This document shows, piece by piece, positions 19,797-28,023 of a stretch of DNA of 64,000 nucleotides. Source of the DNA: Alphaproteobacteria bacterium. Lineage in GTDB: Bacteria > Pseudomonadota > Alphaproteobacteria > Rhizobiales > Xanthobacteraceae. A program made the position numbers and the translations under genes. The DNA lies in contig VGEP01000006.1 of assembly GCA_016869215.1 (NCBI GenBank), positions 96,161 to 160,160 of the forward strand. The letters run 5' to 3'. The stretch's first letter is position 1, and the number at the start of each line of letters is the position of its first letter. Below the pieces are notes generated by a model. It worked only from the letters and a program-made list of their open reading frames with translations. It searched no databases and was not told the DNA's origin.

Positions 19797-19947
19797 GTGT
19801 CCCGGGCGCTTCGCAGCATGGAGCGCGATAGCGCGGAATGCTGCGATGCAGACCCGGGACCCCGGTTCGGTTCACCGACGACAACCGGGGTCCCGGATCA
19901 GCGGTGCACCGCTGCGCTACGCTTGCGCTGCACCGCATCCGGGACAC
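19797..19947. repeat. Palindromic intergenic repeat with perfect inner hairpin
   Basis: The outer ends GTGTCCCGG (19797-19805) and CCGGGACAC (19939-19947) are perfect inverted copies. Inside, CCGGGACCCCGGTT (19854-19867) pairs over 14 bp with AACCGGGGTCCCGG (19883-19896) around a 15-nt loop. The element occupies the gap after the first LLM gene and before the convergent lipocalin-like gene, so it may act as a bidirectional transcription barrier. Similar GTGTCCCGG palindromes are, from memory, frequent in Bradyrhizobiaceae. Confidence 0.7.
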
Positions 19948-19965
19948 GCACTGCGCAGGCTCGTT

Positions 19966-20391
19966 TCACCCCACTCTCCGCCACCTGATCCGCCGGTAGC
20001 TGCCGTCCGGCGCCGGCACCGACGACAGCGTGAGGTCCGTGCCCTTCAGCTCCGCGCGGCGCACGATGGTCTGGCCGACCGCGTTTGGATTGAGCGCCAT
20101 CTCGACGCGGTGATGGAGCACGTTGTCTTTCAACTCGTAGCGTCCCGCGTAACAGACCATGCCGAGCGAAACCTCGGCGCGCTCCTCGGGCGTCGCGCCG
20201 CCGAGATCGGGGCCGGCCGCGCCCTTGGCCGTGCGCTTGCGGCCGTTCGGCATGCTGACCACCGCCATGTAACCGTCGGGGCTGTACATGATCTGCGCGG
20301 TGCGATCGCTGTCGCTCGTCACCGTGCCGTCGGCCGCGACCGTATCCTCGCCCAGCGTGCGGTAGACCCCGACCAGTTCGTCCTTCGTCAT
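19966..20391 (-). CDS. Lipocalin-like domain protein
   Basis: 141-residue protein with the pattern of the bacterial lipocalin-like family: an N-terminal LVGVYRTLGED, a mid segment QIMYSPDGYMAVVSM, and beta strands such as CYAGRYELKDNVLHHRVEMALNPN and GTDLTLSS. It lacks a signal peptide and is probably cytoplasmic. ATG 20391 is chosen because GGAAAG precedes it; the longer frame has no better start. It is on the opposite strand between the two LLM genes and divergent from the second, sharing a 68-bp upstream region. It may bind a small hydrophobic compound handled by the pathway (inference). Confidence 0.7.
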   Translation of the reverse strand: MTKDELVGVYRTLGEDTVAADGTVTSDSDRTAQIMYSPDGYMAVVSMPNGRKRTAKGAAGPDLGGATPEERAEVSLGMVCYAGRYELKDNVLHHRVEMALNPNAVGQTIVRRAELKGTDLTLSSVPAPDGSYRRIRWRRVG

Positions 20392-20459
20392 TCTGCTTTC
20401 CCTGAGTGACTGTGTGACGGCCGACAAGCTAGACTGGCCCGGCCGCAAGAGGGAAGTGC

Positions 20460-21569
20460 ATGCGCCTTGGAATGTTCATGATGCCGGTGCACCCGCCCGG
20501 CCGCTCGCTGTCCGACACGCTGGCGGAAGACACGACCAAGGCGATCCTGTGCGACCGGCTCGGCTACGACGAGTTGTGGATGGGCGAGCATTTCTCGGCG
20601 ACCACCGAGCCGTTCCCCTCGCCGCTGATGTTTCTCGCGGGCCTCGTGCCACAAACGAAAAATATCGCGCTCGGCACAGCCGTCATCAACCTGCCAAACC
20701 ACCATCCCGCCATCGTCGCGGCCGAGGCCGCGCAGTTCGACCACATGAGCGGCGGGCGTTTTATGTTCGGCGTCGGCTCCGGCGGCCTCGCGCCGGACTT
20801 CGAGCTGTTCGACGTGTTCGATGGCGCGGTGCGCCAGCGGAAGTTTCTGGAGTCCATCGACCTGATCCTGAAAATCTGGGCGCAAGATCCGCCCTACGAC
20901 CTGCAAGGCGAGTTCTGGAACATCCGGATCAAGAAGGCGATCGTGCCGGAACTCGGATTCGGCGGCATGCCGAAGCCGTTGCAGCAGCCGCATCCGCCGG
21001 TGCACGTCTCCATCGGCAGCCCCGACTCGCCGACGGCGCGGATCGCGGCGCAGCGCGGCTGGGGCATCATCTCCGGTCCAACCGCGCCGGCCTGGTCGAT
21101 CGCATCGCAGTGGAAAACCTACGCCGAGGCCTGCGCCGCCGCGGGCAAGCCCGCCGACGGCGGCAACTGGCGGGTGTCGCGCTGTGTGCTGGTGGCGCCG
21201 AGCGACTCTGAAGCGCAGGACCGCGTCTATGGCGAGCGCACCGCCAACCGGCATTACTTCAGCTACATGCGGCAGGCGCTGTTCCTCGCCAGGCGCCTGT
21301 ACATGATCAAGCCCGACAAGAGCATGTCCGACGAGGTCTGCACGCCCGACGCGATCATGGACGAATGCGTGATCCACGGCTCGCCGCGCACGGTCATCGA
21401 CAAGCTCGTGGCCTATCGCGAGCGCGTCGGCCCGTTCGGCACGCTGCTGCAGATCGGCATCGACTGGAGCGGTCCGAACCAGGCTTGGGAGCGCGAGGGC
21501 ATGCGACTCTTGGCCGAAGAGGTTATGCCGAAGCTGCGCCAGCATACCGCGGCGCAGGCGGCGGAATAG
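20460..21569 (+). CDS. Luciferase-like (LLM class) flavin-dependent monooxygenase, copy 2
   Basis: 369-residue paralogue of the protein at 18672. It has the same architecture: MRLGMFMMPVHPPGRS, LGYDELWMGEHFS, NIALGTAVINLPNHHPAIVAAE, FGVGSGGLAPDFELFD and C-terminal LLQIGIDWSGPNQAWERE. The two diverge most between residues 115 and 300, the region that shapes substrate access in this superfamily, so different substrates are likely. It is followed after 13 bp by the acyl-CoA dehydrogenase-like gene and probably forms an operon with it and the CoA ligase genes. Confidence 0.9.
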   Translation: MRLGMFMMPVHPPGRSLSDTLAEDTTKAILCDRLGYDELWMGEHFSATTEPFPSPLMFLAGLVPQTKNIALGTAVINLPNHHPAIVAAEAAQFDHMSGGRFMFGVGSGGLAPDFELFDVFDGAVRQRKFLESIDLILKIWAQDPPYDLQGEFWNIRIKKAIVPELGFGGMPKPLQQPHPPVHVSIGSPDSPTARIAAQRGWGIISGPTAPAWSIASQWKTYAEACAAAGKPADGGNWRVSRCVLVAPSDSEAQDRVYGERTANRHYFSYMRQALFLARRLYMIKPDKSMSDEVCTPDAIMDECVIHGSPRTVIDKLVAYRERVGPFGTLLQIGIDWSGPNQAWEREGMRLLAEEVMPKLRQHTAAQAAE

Positions 21570-21582
21570 CGTTCTCTCGCAC

Positions 21583-22767
21583 ATGACCTTCTCCATCTCC
21601 CCCCAGCAACGCCAGATGATCGCGACCGTGCGCGAGCTCGCGCAAGGCGAGTTCAAGGCCGACGCCATCAAGTACATGGACGGCACGTTCCCCTGGGACA
21701 ACATGCGAAAGCTCGCCAGGCTCGGCGTGCTCGGCATGTCGGTTCCGGAAGAATACGGCGGCATGGGATTGCCGGTGTTCGACACTGCGCTGATCCTGGA
21801 GGAGATCGCCAAGGTCGACTACGTCACCGCGATGGCCGTGCTCGGCGAAGCCGGTGTGCAGACGCGTGTGATCGCGGCCTACGCGCCGGAAGAGATCAAG
21901 CGGCGCATCCTGCCGAAGGTCTGCACCGCCGAGTGCATTCTCGCCATCTGCATGACCGAGCCGCACGCCGGCACCGACGTCGCGAACTACCGCACCAACG
22001 CGCAGGTGAAGGGCGACCGCGTCGTGCTCAACGGCACCAAGACGCTCATCAGCCGCGCGGCGGAAGCCGGCTTGTTCGTGGTGTTCACGCGTATCGACGG
22101 CAAGCCTGGGCGCGAAGGCATCGGCTGCATTCTGGTGGAGCCCGGCGCCAAAGGCTTCGCCGTCACCGGCACCTATCACACCATGGGCGGCGAGAACCTG
22201 CACGAGGTGCAATTCAACGATTGCGAGCTGCCGCTTGAGAACCTCGTGATCCGCGAGGACGGCTTTCGCAAGCTCCTCACCGCGTTCAACACCCAGCGCT
22301 GTCTGAACCCCAGCATCTCGCTGGGTCTCGCCGAAGGCGCGTTCGACGAGGCCGTGGGCTACGTGCGCGACCGCAAGCTGTTCGGGAAGGCGTTGTCCGA
22401 ATCGCAGGGCGTGCGCTGGAAACTCGCCGACATGTACAAGGACATCGAGGCCGGGCGCGGATTGCTCTATCGCGCATGCGCCACCGCGGATCCGTTTCCC
22501 GATCCGTTTCTCTCCGCAGTCGCGAAGGTGTTCTGCAACGAGATGTCGATCCGCGTCACCAGCGAGGCGGTGCAGCTTCACGGCGGCTACGGCTTTACCG
22601 ACGAATATCTGGTGTCGCGGCTCTATCGCGGCGCGCGCTACGGCTCGCTCGGCGGCGGCGCATCGGAGACGCTGCGCGATCTGGTCGGCAGGACGATCGT
22701 CAGCGATCTACAAAGTGCCTACGGAATCCTCGGTCTGTCCGACGACCTGATGGCGATCGGGGAATAA
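21583..22767 (+). CDS. Acyl-CoA dehydrogenase family protein lacking the usual catalytic Glu
   Basis: 394-residue flavoprotein with the acyl-CoA dehydrogenase fold: helical N-terminus (GVLGMSVPEEYGGMGLP), FAD/substrate segment CMTEPHAGTDVANYRTNA, and C-terminal LHGGYGFTDEYLVSRLYR. In most family members the base is Glu in the YEGT motif shortly after YRDAR; here that position reads SLGGGASE, with Gly near residue 358. The alternative base of isovaleryl- and long-chain enzymes, on helix G, aligns with Gln238 in NTQRC. So no known catalytic base is evident. It is 13 bp after the LLM gene and 7 bp before the CoA ligase beta gene. It may oxidise or otherwise transform a CoA ester by another residue. 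Confidence 0.87.
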   Translation: MTFSISPQQRQMIATVRELAQGEFKADAIKYMDGTFPWDNMRKLARLGVLGMSVPEEYGGMGLPVFDTALILEEIAKVDYVTAMAVLGEAGVQTRVIAAYAPEEIKRRILPKVCTAECILAICMTEPHAGTDVANYRTNAQVKGDRVVLNGTKTLISRAAEAGLFVVFTRIDGKPGREGIGCILVEPGAKGFAVTGTYHTMGGENLHEVQFNDCELPLENLVIREDGFRKLLTAFNTQRCLNPSISLGLAEGAFDEAVGYVRDRKLFGKALSESQGVRWKLADMYKDIEAGRGLLYRACATADPFPDPFLSAVAKVFCNEMSIRVTSEAVQLHGGYGFTDEYLVSRLYRGARYGSLGGGASETLRDLVGRTIVSDLQSAYGILGLSDDLMAIGE

Positions 22768-22774
22768 ATCATCC

Positions 22775-23917
22775 ATGCTGCTGATCGAATGCGACGGCAA
22801 GGCGCTGCTGCGCGCGGCCGGTATCGCCACCCCGGAGAGTGTCGTCGTGGACGGCGCGGAAGCGTCCGCGCTGCCCGGCGCAGGACCGTGGATCGTCAAG
22901 GCGCAGGTGCCGGTCGGCGGCCGCGGCAAGGCCGGCGGCGTTGTCCGCTGCGACACCGAGCCGGAAGTGCGGGCCGCGCAGCAGCGATTGCTCGGCGCTT
23001 CGATCAAGGGCCATCGCATCCAGCGATGCCTTGTGGAGGCCGCCGTCGCGGGCCATGACGAATACTATCTCTCGCTGATGCTCGACCCGGCGCAATACGG
23101 CGTGCGCGTCATGCTGCTGCGCGAGGGCGGCGTCGACGTGGGGCAGGCCGGCGCGGCGCAGACGCAAAGCCGCCTGTGCCCGCCGGATACGGAGGCCATG
23201 GCTGCGGCGGTGGCGGAGCTTGCCGCGGGCGAGCCGCCCGCACGCCGTGCGGCCCTGATCGTCGCCGGCAAAAAACTCGCGCGCCTGTTCATGGATCGCG
23301 AGCTGATGCTCGCCGAGATCAATCCGCTGTTCGTCGGCGCAGACGGCTGCATCGCGGGCGACGCCAAGATCGTGATCGACCTCAACGCCGCCGAGCGCCA
23401 GCCCGCGCTGACTGAACTGATCGAGAACGCGCCCGCGATCTATCCCGACGCGATCCGCAAGCTGCGCGACGGCTTCGATTACGTCGAGGTCGATCCCGAG
23501 GGCGAGATCGGCCTGCTCACCACCGGCGCCGGCCTCTCGATGATGCTGATCGACGAGATGACCGCGCGCGGCGGCAAGCCGCTGAACTTCTGCGACATCC
23601 GCACCGGACTCCTGCGCGGCGACCCGATGCGCGTGATCAAGGTGCTGGGCTGGATCGGCGAGCGGCCCAACGTGAAGGTGCTGCTGGTCAACATCTTCGC
23701 CGGCATCACCGATCTCGCCGAATTCGCAAATCTCCTGTGCATCGCGCTCGAACGCACACCGGTGCTGCGGGTGCCGGTGGTGGCGCGCATCGTCGGCAAT
23801 CGCTTCGACGAGGCGCGCGCGATCCTTAACGAGAAGCGCCCCGACATTGCGGTGGAGGAGGACCTGACCGCGGCGCTCAACCGCGTGGACGCGATCCTGC
23901 GGGGCGCAAGCGCATGA
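22775..23917 (+). CDS. ADP-forming acyl-CoA synthetase, beta subunit (SucC-like)
   Basis: 380-residue relative of succinyl-CoA or malate-CoA ligase beta chain, likely forming a CoA thioester from a carboxylate with ATP. The ATP-grasp half shows GPWIVKAQVPVGGRGKAGGV and the metal-binding AEINPLFV. The C-terminal CoA-ligase half shows LTTGAGLSMMLID and VLLVNIFAGITD. The phosphate-loop segment usually reading DVGGGA is replaced by DIRTGLLRG, so this is not an ordinary SucC. It overlaps the alpha gene by 4 bp (ATGA). The substrate is unknown; the neighbouring flavin enzymes suggest an unusual organic acid. Confidence 0.88.
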   Translation: MLLIECDGKALLRAAGIATPESVVVDGAEASALPGAGPWIVKAQVPVGGRGKAGGVVRCDTEPEVRAAQQRLLGASIKGHRIQRCLVEAAVAGHDEYYLSLMLDPAQYGVRVMLLREGGVDVGQAGAAQTQSRLCPPDTEAMAAAVAELAAGEPPARRAALIVAGKKLARLFMDRELMLAEINPLFVGADGCIAGDAKIVIDLNAAERQPALTELIENAPAIYPDAIRKLRDGFDYVEVDPEGEIGLLTTGAGLSMMLIDEMTARGGKPLNFCDIRTGLLRGDPMRVIKVLGWIGERPNVKVLLVNIFAGITDLAEFANLLCIALERTPVLRVPVVARIVGNRFDEARAILNEKRPDIAVEEDLTAALNRVDAILRGASA

Positions 23918-24804
23918 TCGGGACGCTCTCACGCCGTACGCCCGTCATCGTGCAGGGCGCGACCGGCCGCACCGGCAGTGTCCACGTCCGGCGCATGAAG
24001 GAGTTCGGCACCAACATCGTGGCCGGCGTATCCGCGCGTGCGGACGTCGCAAGCGTCGAAGGCGTGCCGGTGTTCCCCGACTGCCGCGCGGCAGCGGCGG
24101 CGACGGGCGCGCAGGTGTCGCTGCTGATGGTGCCACCGGCAGGCGTTCTATCGGCAGCGCAAGACGCCATCGGCGCCGGCATCAAGCTGATCGTCACGGT
24201 CGCCGAGGGCGTGCCGGTGCACGACGCGATGCGGGTGGGTCGGCTCGTGCGCGAAACGGGCGCGACCTGGGTCGGCGCGTCGACGCCCGGTCTTGCGGTG
24301 CCCGGCGAAATGAAGCTCGGCTTCCTGCCCAACGTGTCGCTCAAGCCGGGCCCGTTCGGCATGATGTCGAAAAGCGGTACGTTGTCCTACGAGGTCGGGT
24401 ACCGGCTTGCCACGCTTGGGCTCGGCCAAAGCATCTGGGTCGGCGTCGGCGGCGATCCGGTGAAGGGCGTGCGCTTTCCCGACCTGCTCGATCTGTTCCT
24501 CGACGATCCGCGCACGCGCGGCATCCTGCTGATCGGCGAAGTCGGCGGCAGCGAGGAGGAAGACTTTGCGGACGCGATGCGGCGCGCGCACGCGCAAGGT
24601 CGTGCGCTCAAGCCGGTTTATGCCTTGGTCGCGGGCCGCGGCGCCAAGGAAGGCGTCGCCATGGGCCACGCCGGCGCGCTCACCTTCGGCAACGTCGGCA
24701 CGTTCGAATCCAAGAAGCAGCGCCTGGAAGCAGCCGGCGCGCGCGTATTTGCGACGATCGACGATCTGATCGACGCCTGCCGCGCAGAAGCCGGACAGCG
24801 GTAA
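23914..24804 (+). CDS. ADP-forming acyl-CoA synthetase, alpha subunit (SucD-like)
   Basis: 296-residue CoA-binding partner of the preceding subunit. It shows the CoA-binding Rossmann start VIVQGATGRTGSVHVRRMKEFG, SKSGTLSYEVGYR, VGVGGDPVKGVRFPDLL, GEVGGSEEEDF, and the phospho-histidine loop GHAGALTFGNVGTFESK. The phosphorylated His is therefore present. The normally conserved NCPG motif reads ASTPG. The length equals E. coli SucD (289 aa). It is translationally coupled to the beta gene and closes the run of plus-strand catabolic genes; the next gene starts 107 bp later. Confidence 0.9.
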   Translation: MIGTLSRRTPVIVQGATGRTGSVHVRRMKEFGTNIVAGVSARADVASVEGVPVFPDCRAAAAATGAQVSLLMVPPAGVLSAAQDAIGAGIKLIVTVAEGVPVHDAMRVGRLVRETGATWVGASTPGLAVPGEMKLGFLPNVSLKPGPFGMMSKSGTLSYEVGYRLATLGLGQSIWVGVGGDPVKGVRFPDLLDLFLDDPRTRGILLIGEVGGSEEEDFADAMRRAHAQGRALKPVYALVAGRGAKEGVAMGHAGALTFGNVGTFESKKQRLEAAGARVFATIDDLIDACRAEAGQR

Positions 24805-24911
24805 GCCGCGCCTGGCCCCGCGTACCGCTTTAACTGTATGCCCGCCTTAGGCCTTCGCTAACCGCGATCCCAGGGCGGACGTTTGAGCGGCTGAATTGGC
24901 GCTCCGATTGC

Positions 24912-26066
24912 ATGGACGTTGTCGTAAATTTGAGTCGACCCAATTCAGTACGAATTCCCATGGGATCCATCTATCTCGATCAGATTCTCGCCCCCGATCG
25001 GAACAATTTTGCGCTGCTCCGGCTTGCTGCCTCCGTTGCTGTCCTGATTTCGCACGTCGTATTGTTGAGCTTCGGCATGCCGTCCAGCGAGCCGCTGGCC
25101 GGCGTCACCTATTACAATCTTGGCGAACACGCGGTTAACGTCTTCTTCGTCCTGTCCGGCATCCTTGTAACCGCAAGCCTGGACCGTTCGTCGTCGCTTG
25201 CGGGCTTCGCGGCGGCGCGCATGCTGCGCATTTTTCCCGCGCTGATCGTTTGCGTGCTGCTGATCGCTTTCGTGCTGGGACCGCTGGTCTCGGCCCTGCC
25301 GGTCCGCGCTTATGCCTCGGACGCAAACCTCTTCGAATTCCTGTGGCGCACCATGTCGGCCTCGACCGGCGCCGCCGCCCTGCCCGGCGTGTTCGCAAAC
25401 AATCCCTATCCGCTGGTGGTCGATGCGCCGATCTGGACGCTCAAGTACGAAATCGCCTGCTACGCCGTGCTGGTGGCGCTATCGGCAGCGGGAATGTTCC
25501 GGACGGCGCGGCGCCTGGCGATCGTCATCGCCGTAACCTGGATTCCGATCGCCGCGCTGCTGATCGCGGACTACGGGCGCGAGTCGCTGCCGCTCGATCA
25601 TCTGGCGCGGTTCTGGCTGTGCTTTTCGTTCGGGATGGTTCTGTATCGAATGCGGGACAGGGTGCCGCTGTCGTTGCCGCTCGCCGCGCTGGCGGCATTC
25701 ATATGGTGGGCGACGCTTGGCGACGCCGCCGAGCGCATCGTCAGCCTGCTGGCATTGGGCTACACAGTCGTCTGGCTTGCATCGCTGCCGGCAGGAGCGC
25801 TGCGAACGTGGACGAACCGGACCGACCTGTCGTTCGGTATTTACATCTTCGGATGGCCGATCACGCAGACACTGATCTGGCTGTCGCCCGGCCTTCCGGT
25901 TCTGCCGCTTGAAGCCGAGACGATTCTGATCACGACTGCGGTCGCCTACGTGTCGTGGTCGCTGGTGGAGCAGCCTGCGCTCGCCATGCGGGCCGGCGTC
26001 GTCGCTCGTATCGAAGGCTGGCGCGCGAAATCGAGCACTGCAGACCTGGCCCGGCGCGTGCATTGA
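24912..26066 (+). CDS. Acyltransferase 3 family integral membrane protein
   Basis: 384-residue polytopic protein with about ten membrane helices. The N-terminal motif NNFALLRLAASVAVLISHVVLL contains the conserved Arg and His of O-acyltransferases of the OafA/NodX type, and GEHAVNVFFVLSGILVTASL is the family's FFxxSG signature. Such enzymes acylate surface or secreted carbohydrates at the inner membrane. Two starts are possible, ATG 24912 and ATG 24960; neither has a clear ribosome binding site. It is convergent with the smr gene 17 bp downstream. No other surface polysaccharide gene is near, so the acceptor is unknown. Confidence 0.9.
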   Translation: MDVVVNLSRPNSVRIPMGSIYLDQILAPDRNNFALLRLAASVAVLISHVVLLSFGMPSSEPLAGVTYYNLGEHAVNVFFVLSGILVTASLDRSSSLAGFAAARMLRIFPALIVCVLLIAFVLGPLVSALPVRAYASDANLFEFLWRTMSASTGAAALPGVFANNPYPLVVDAPIWTLKYEIACYAVLVALSAAGMFRTARRLAIVIAVTWIPIAALLIADYGRESLPLDHLARFWLCFSFGMVLYRMRDRVPLSLPLAALAAFIWWATLGDAAERIVSLLALGYTVVWLASLPAGALRTWTNRTDLSFGIYIFGWPITQTLIWLSPGLPVLPLEAETILITTAVAYVSWSLVEQPALAMRAGVVARIEGWRAKSSTADLARRVH

Positions 26067-26083
26067 CCGCCATCTCAGCGGCG

Positions 26084-26626
26084 TCACGTGTCGCCGCCGT
26101 GCTTTCGCCTCAGCCGCACGTAGAGCGCGCCTTCACCGCCGTGGGCGGCGGATGCTGTCTCAAAGCCGACGATCATCGATCGCATTTCCGGGAGCCGCAG
26201 CCACATCGGCACCTGGCGCTTCAGCACACCGCGCTCCGAATAAGGATCGCCGGCGCCCTTCCCGGTGATCACCAGCACCAGCCGGCATCCGCGCGCCTGC
26301 GCGGAACGCACAAATCCGGTCAGCGCACCGTGCGCTTGCGATTGGGTCAACCCGTGCAGGTCCAGCCTTGCTTCAATCGCCTCCGCGCCCCGCACGAGGC
26401 GGCGCTTCATGCGCCGGTCGAGCGGCGCAAGCGGCGGTGGCGCGGGCGTAACCACTTTGGGTCTTGCCGAGACGGCCGCCGGCTTCGGTTTGACGCTCGA
26501 TGGCGGGGCAGGCGGCAGGGCCGCCAATTCAGGATCGGGACGCGGGCGTCTGCGCAACGGCGCGATCGAACGGGCGACACCGAGCCATAACGTGCGCTCG
26601 TCCTCGCTCAGCCGCCGCGGGCTCAT
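26084..26626 (-). CDS. Smr domain protein
   Basis: 180-residue protein with a Pro/Ala-rich, low-complexity first half and a C-terminal Smr (MutS2-related) domain of about 85 residues. The domain starts RLDLHGLTQSQAHGALTGFVRSA and continues RLVLVITGKGAGDPYSERGVLKRQVPMWL, which holds the DLHG and TGKG signatures. Stand-alone Smr proteins can nick DNA or cleave RNA. ATG 26626 overlaps the mltA stop (ATGA), so it is the third gene of the tim44-mltA-smr operon. Confidence 0.92.
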   Translation of the reverse strand: MSPRRLSEDERTLWLGVARSIAPLRRRPRPDPELAALPPAPPSSVKPKPAAVSARPKVVTPAPPPLAPLDRRMKRRLVRGAEAIEARLDLHGLTQSQAHGALTGFVRSAQARGCRLVLVITGKGAGDPYSERGVLKRQVPMWLRLPEMRSMIVGFETASAAHGGEGALYVRLRRKHGGDT

Positions 26627-28023
26627 GGCTTGCGCTTGGCGGACGATCTGACTTTGGCGGCGGGCTTGTCCTGCTTGCTGGCGTGCCGCTCGGACTTGGC
26701 TTTCTTGCCGGCTTTCGCGGGCTTCTCCGGCTTCGCTGCAACTTCGACGTACGGAACTTTGGGCGGCGGCAGCGGCATGGTCGCACCCGCGGCGACCGGA
26801 TCGATATCGTTGGGGAACAGCATCACGAACCGGCCCGGATGACGCATCCGGCCGGAGATGCTGCCGGCTTCGTCCCCCGCGCCGAAATAGAGATCGGCGC
26901 GCGCCGGCCCGATGATCGCGCCCCCGGTGTCCTGCGCCACCATGAGATGGCGGAACGGCGTCGTCGGCTGCTCGGTTTCGATCGGCAGGGTCGCTTCGAT
27001 GAAGAACGGCGTGCCGTAGATGTGCAGATTGCGGTCGACCGCAATCGAACGGCCCGGCGTCAACGGAACGCCTTGCGCCCCCGACGGCTCCTGATCGTCG
27101 GCGAGATCGGTTTCGCGGAAGAAGATGTAGGACTTGTTCCTGCGCCGCAGCTCCCGGCCTTCGTCCGGATTGGCTTCCATCCACTGGCGGATCCGGTCCA
27201 TGGACATTTCGTCCTTGGGCACGATCTTGCGTTCGATCAGGAAACGTCCCACCGCGACATAGGGGTGGCCGTTCTGCGCGAGATAGTTCAGGCGCAGGGT
27301 CTTGCCCTCGTCGAGCCGCACCCGCACCGAACCCTGGATGTGGATGAAGAACGCGTCGATCGGATCCTTCAGGTAGCAGATTTCCAGATTGCGGCCGGAC
27401 AGCACGCCGTCGTCGATTGCCGCGCGGTCATGGAATTGCACCAGCCGGCGCTTGCCGCCGCCCTTCTTGCTCTTCTTCTGCGCGGAGTAGCTCGCCGCCA
27501 GCATCTTGCCGCCCGGCAACAGCGTCGGCGGCTTGCGATAAAGCGGATACTTGAATTCGTCCGTTTTCTTCCGCGTACCCTCGACGATCGGTTCGTAGTA
27601 GCCGGTGAGGAACCCGTCCGTCTCGCCAAGCGGCGAAATTCTCACCGGGCGGAAGTTCGTCTCAAAGAATGCGCGCGCGTCGCCGGGCTTGCGTAGCTTC
27701 ACATCGCTGGCCGTCCGGCAGGCGGTATAGAGCGCGGCCAGCAGCGGCCTGGCCTCGCGCGTCGAGGCGCTGGAACGCAAGATCGCACGGCAGCTCTTGA
27801 GGAACGCATGGAAGGCCGCGTCGTGATCGTCGTCGGACCAGCCTTCGATGTCGGAAAAAGCAACCGGCACGAACTGCGTGTCGGCCATTTTGAACGGCTC
27901 ACGCGCTTCGGGCGCGTCTTCGGCCTGCGCCGCTCCGATCAATACGGAGAATGCGACTGCGGCCGCCGCAGCGGCACCGATTCGTCCAGGTCCGTGTTGT
28001 TTGCGGCACGGGCGCGGCGTCAT
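26623..28023 (-). CDS. mltA: Membrane-bound lytic murein transglycosylase A
   Basis: 466-residue peptidoglycan-cleaving enzyme of the MltA family. An N-terminal signal segment (AAAAAAVAFSVLIGAAQAED) precedes the 3D/MltA domains: FLTGYYEPIVEGTRKKTDEFKYPLY and the catalytic-Asp region MVAQDTGGAIIGPARADLYFGAG. There is no lipobox Cys, so it is exported but probably not a lipoprotein. The C-terminal tail is basic (KPAKAGKKAKSERHASKQ). It overlaps the tim44 stop by 4 bp (ATGA) at its 5' end and the smr start by 4 bp at its 3' end. Confidence 0.95.
   Translation of the reverse strand: MTPRPCRKQHGPGRIGAAAAAAVAFSVLIGAAQAEDAPEAREPFKMADTQFVPVAFSDIEGWSDDDHDAAFHAFLKSCRAILRSSASTREARPLLAALYTACRTASDVKLRKPGDARAFFETNFRPVRISPLGETDGFLTGYYEPIVEGTRKKTDEFKYPLYRKPPTLLPGGKMLAASYSAQKKSKKGGGKRRLVQFHDRAAIDDGVLSGRNLEICYLKDPIDAFFIHIQGSVRVRLDEGKTLRLNYLAQNGHPYVAVGRFLIERKIVPKDEMSMDRIRQWMEANPDEGRELRRRNKSYIFFRETDLADDQEPSGAQGVPLTPGRSIAVDRNLHIYGTPFFIEATLPIETEQPTTPFRHLMVAQDTGGAIIGPARADLYFGAGDEAGSISGRMRHPGRFVMLFPNDIDPVAAGATMPLPPPKVPYVEVAAKPEKPAKAGKKAKSERHASKQDKPAAKVRSSAKRKP

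Noticed and set aside
24846..24863. TTAG-N7-CTAACC, a CtrA-like motif upstream of the acyltransferase gene
   Set aside because: Two mismatches in the fixed positions; too weak to list as a site.
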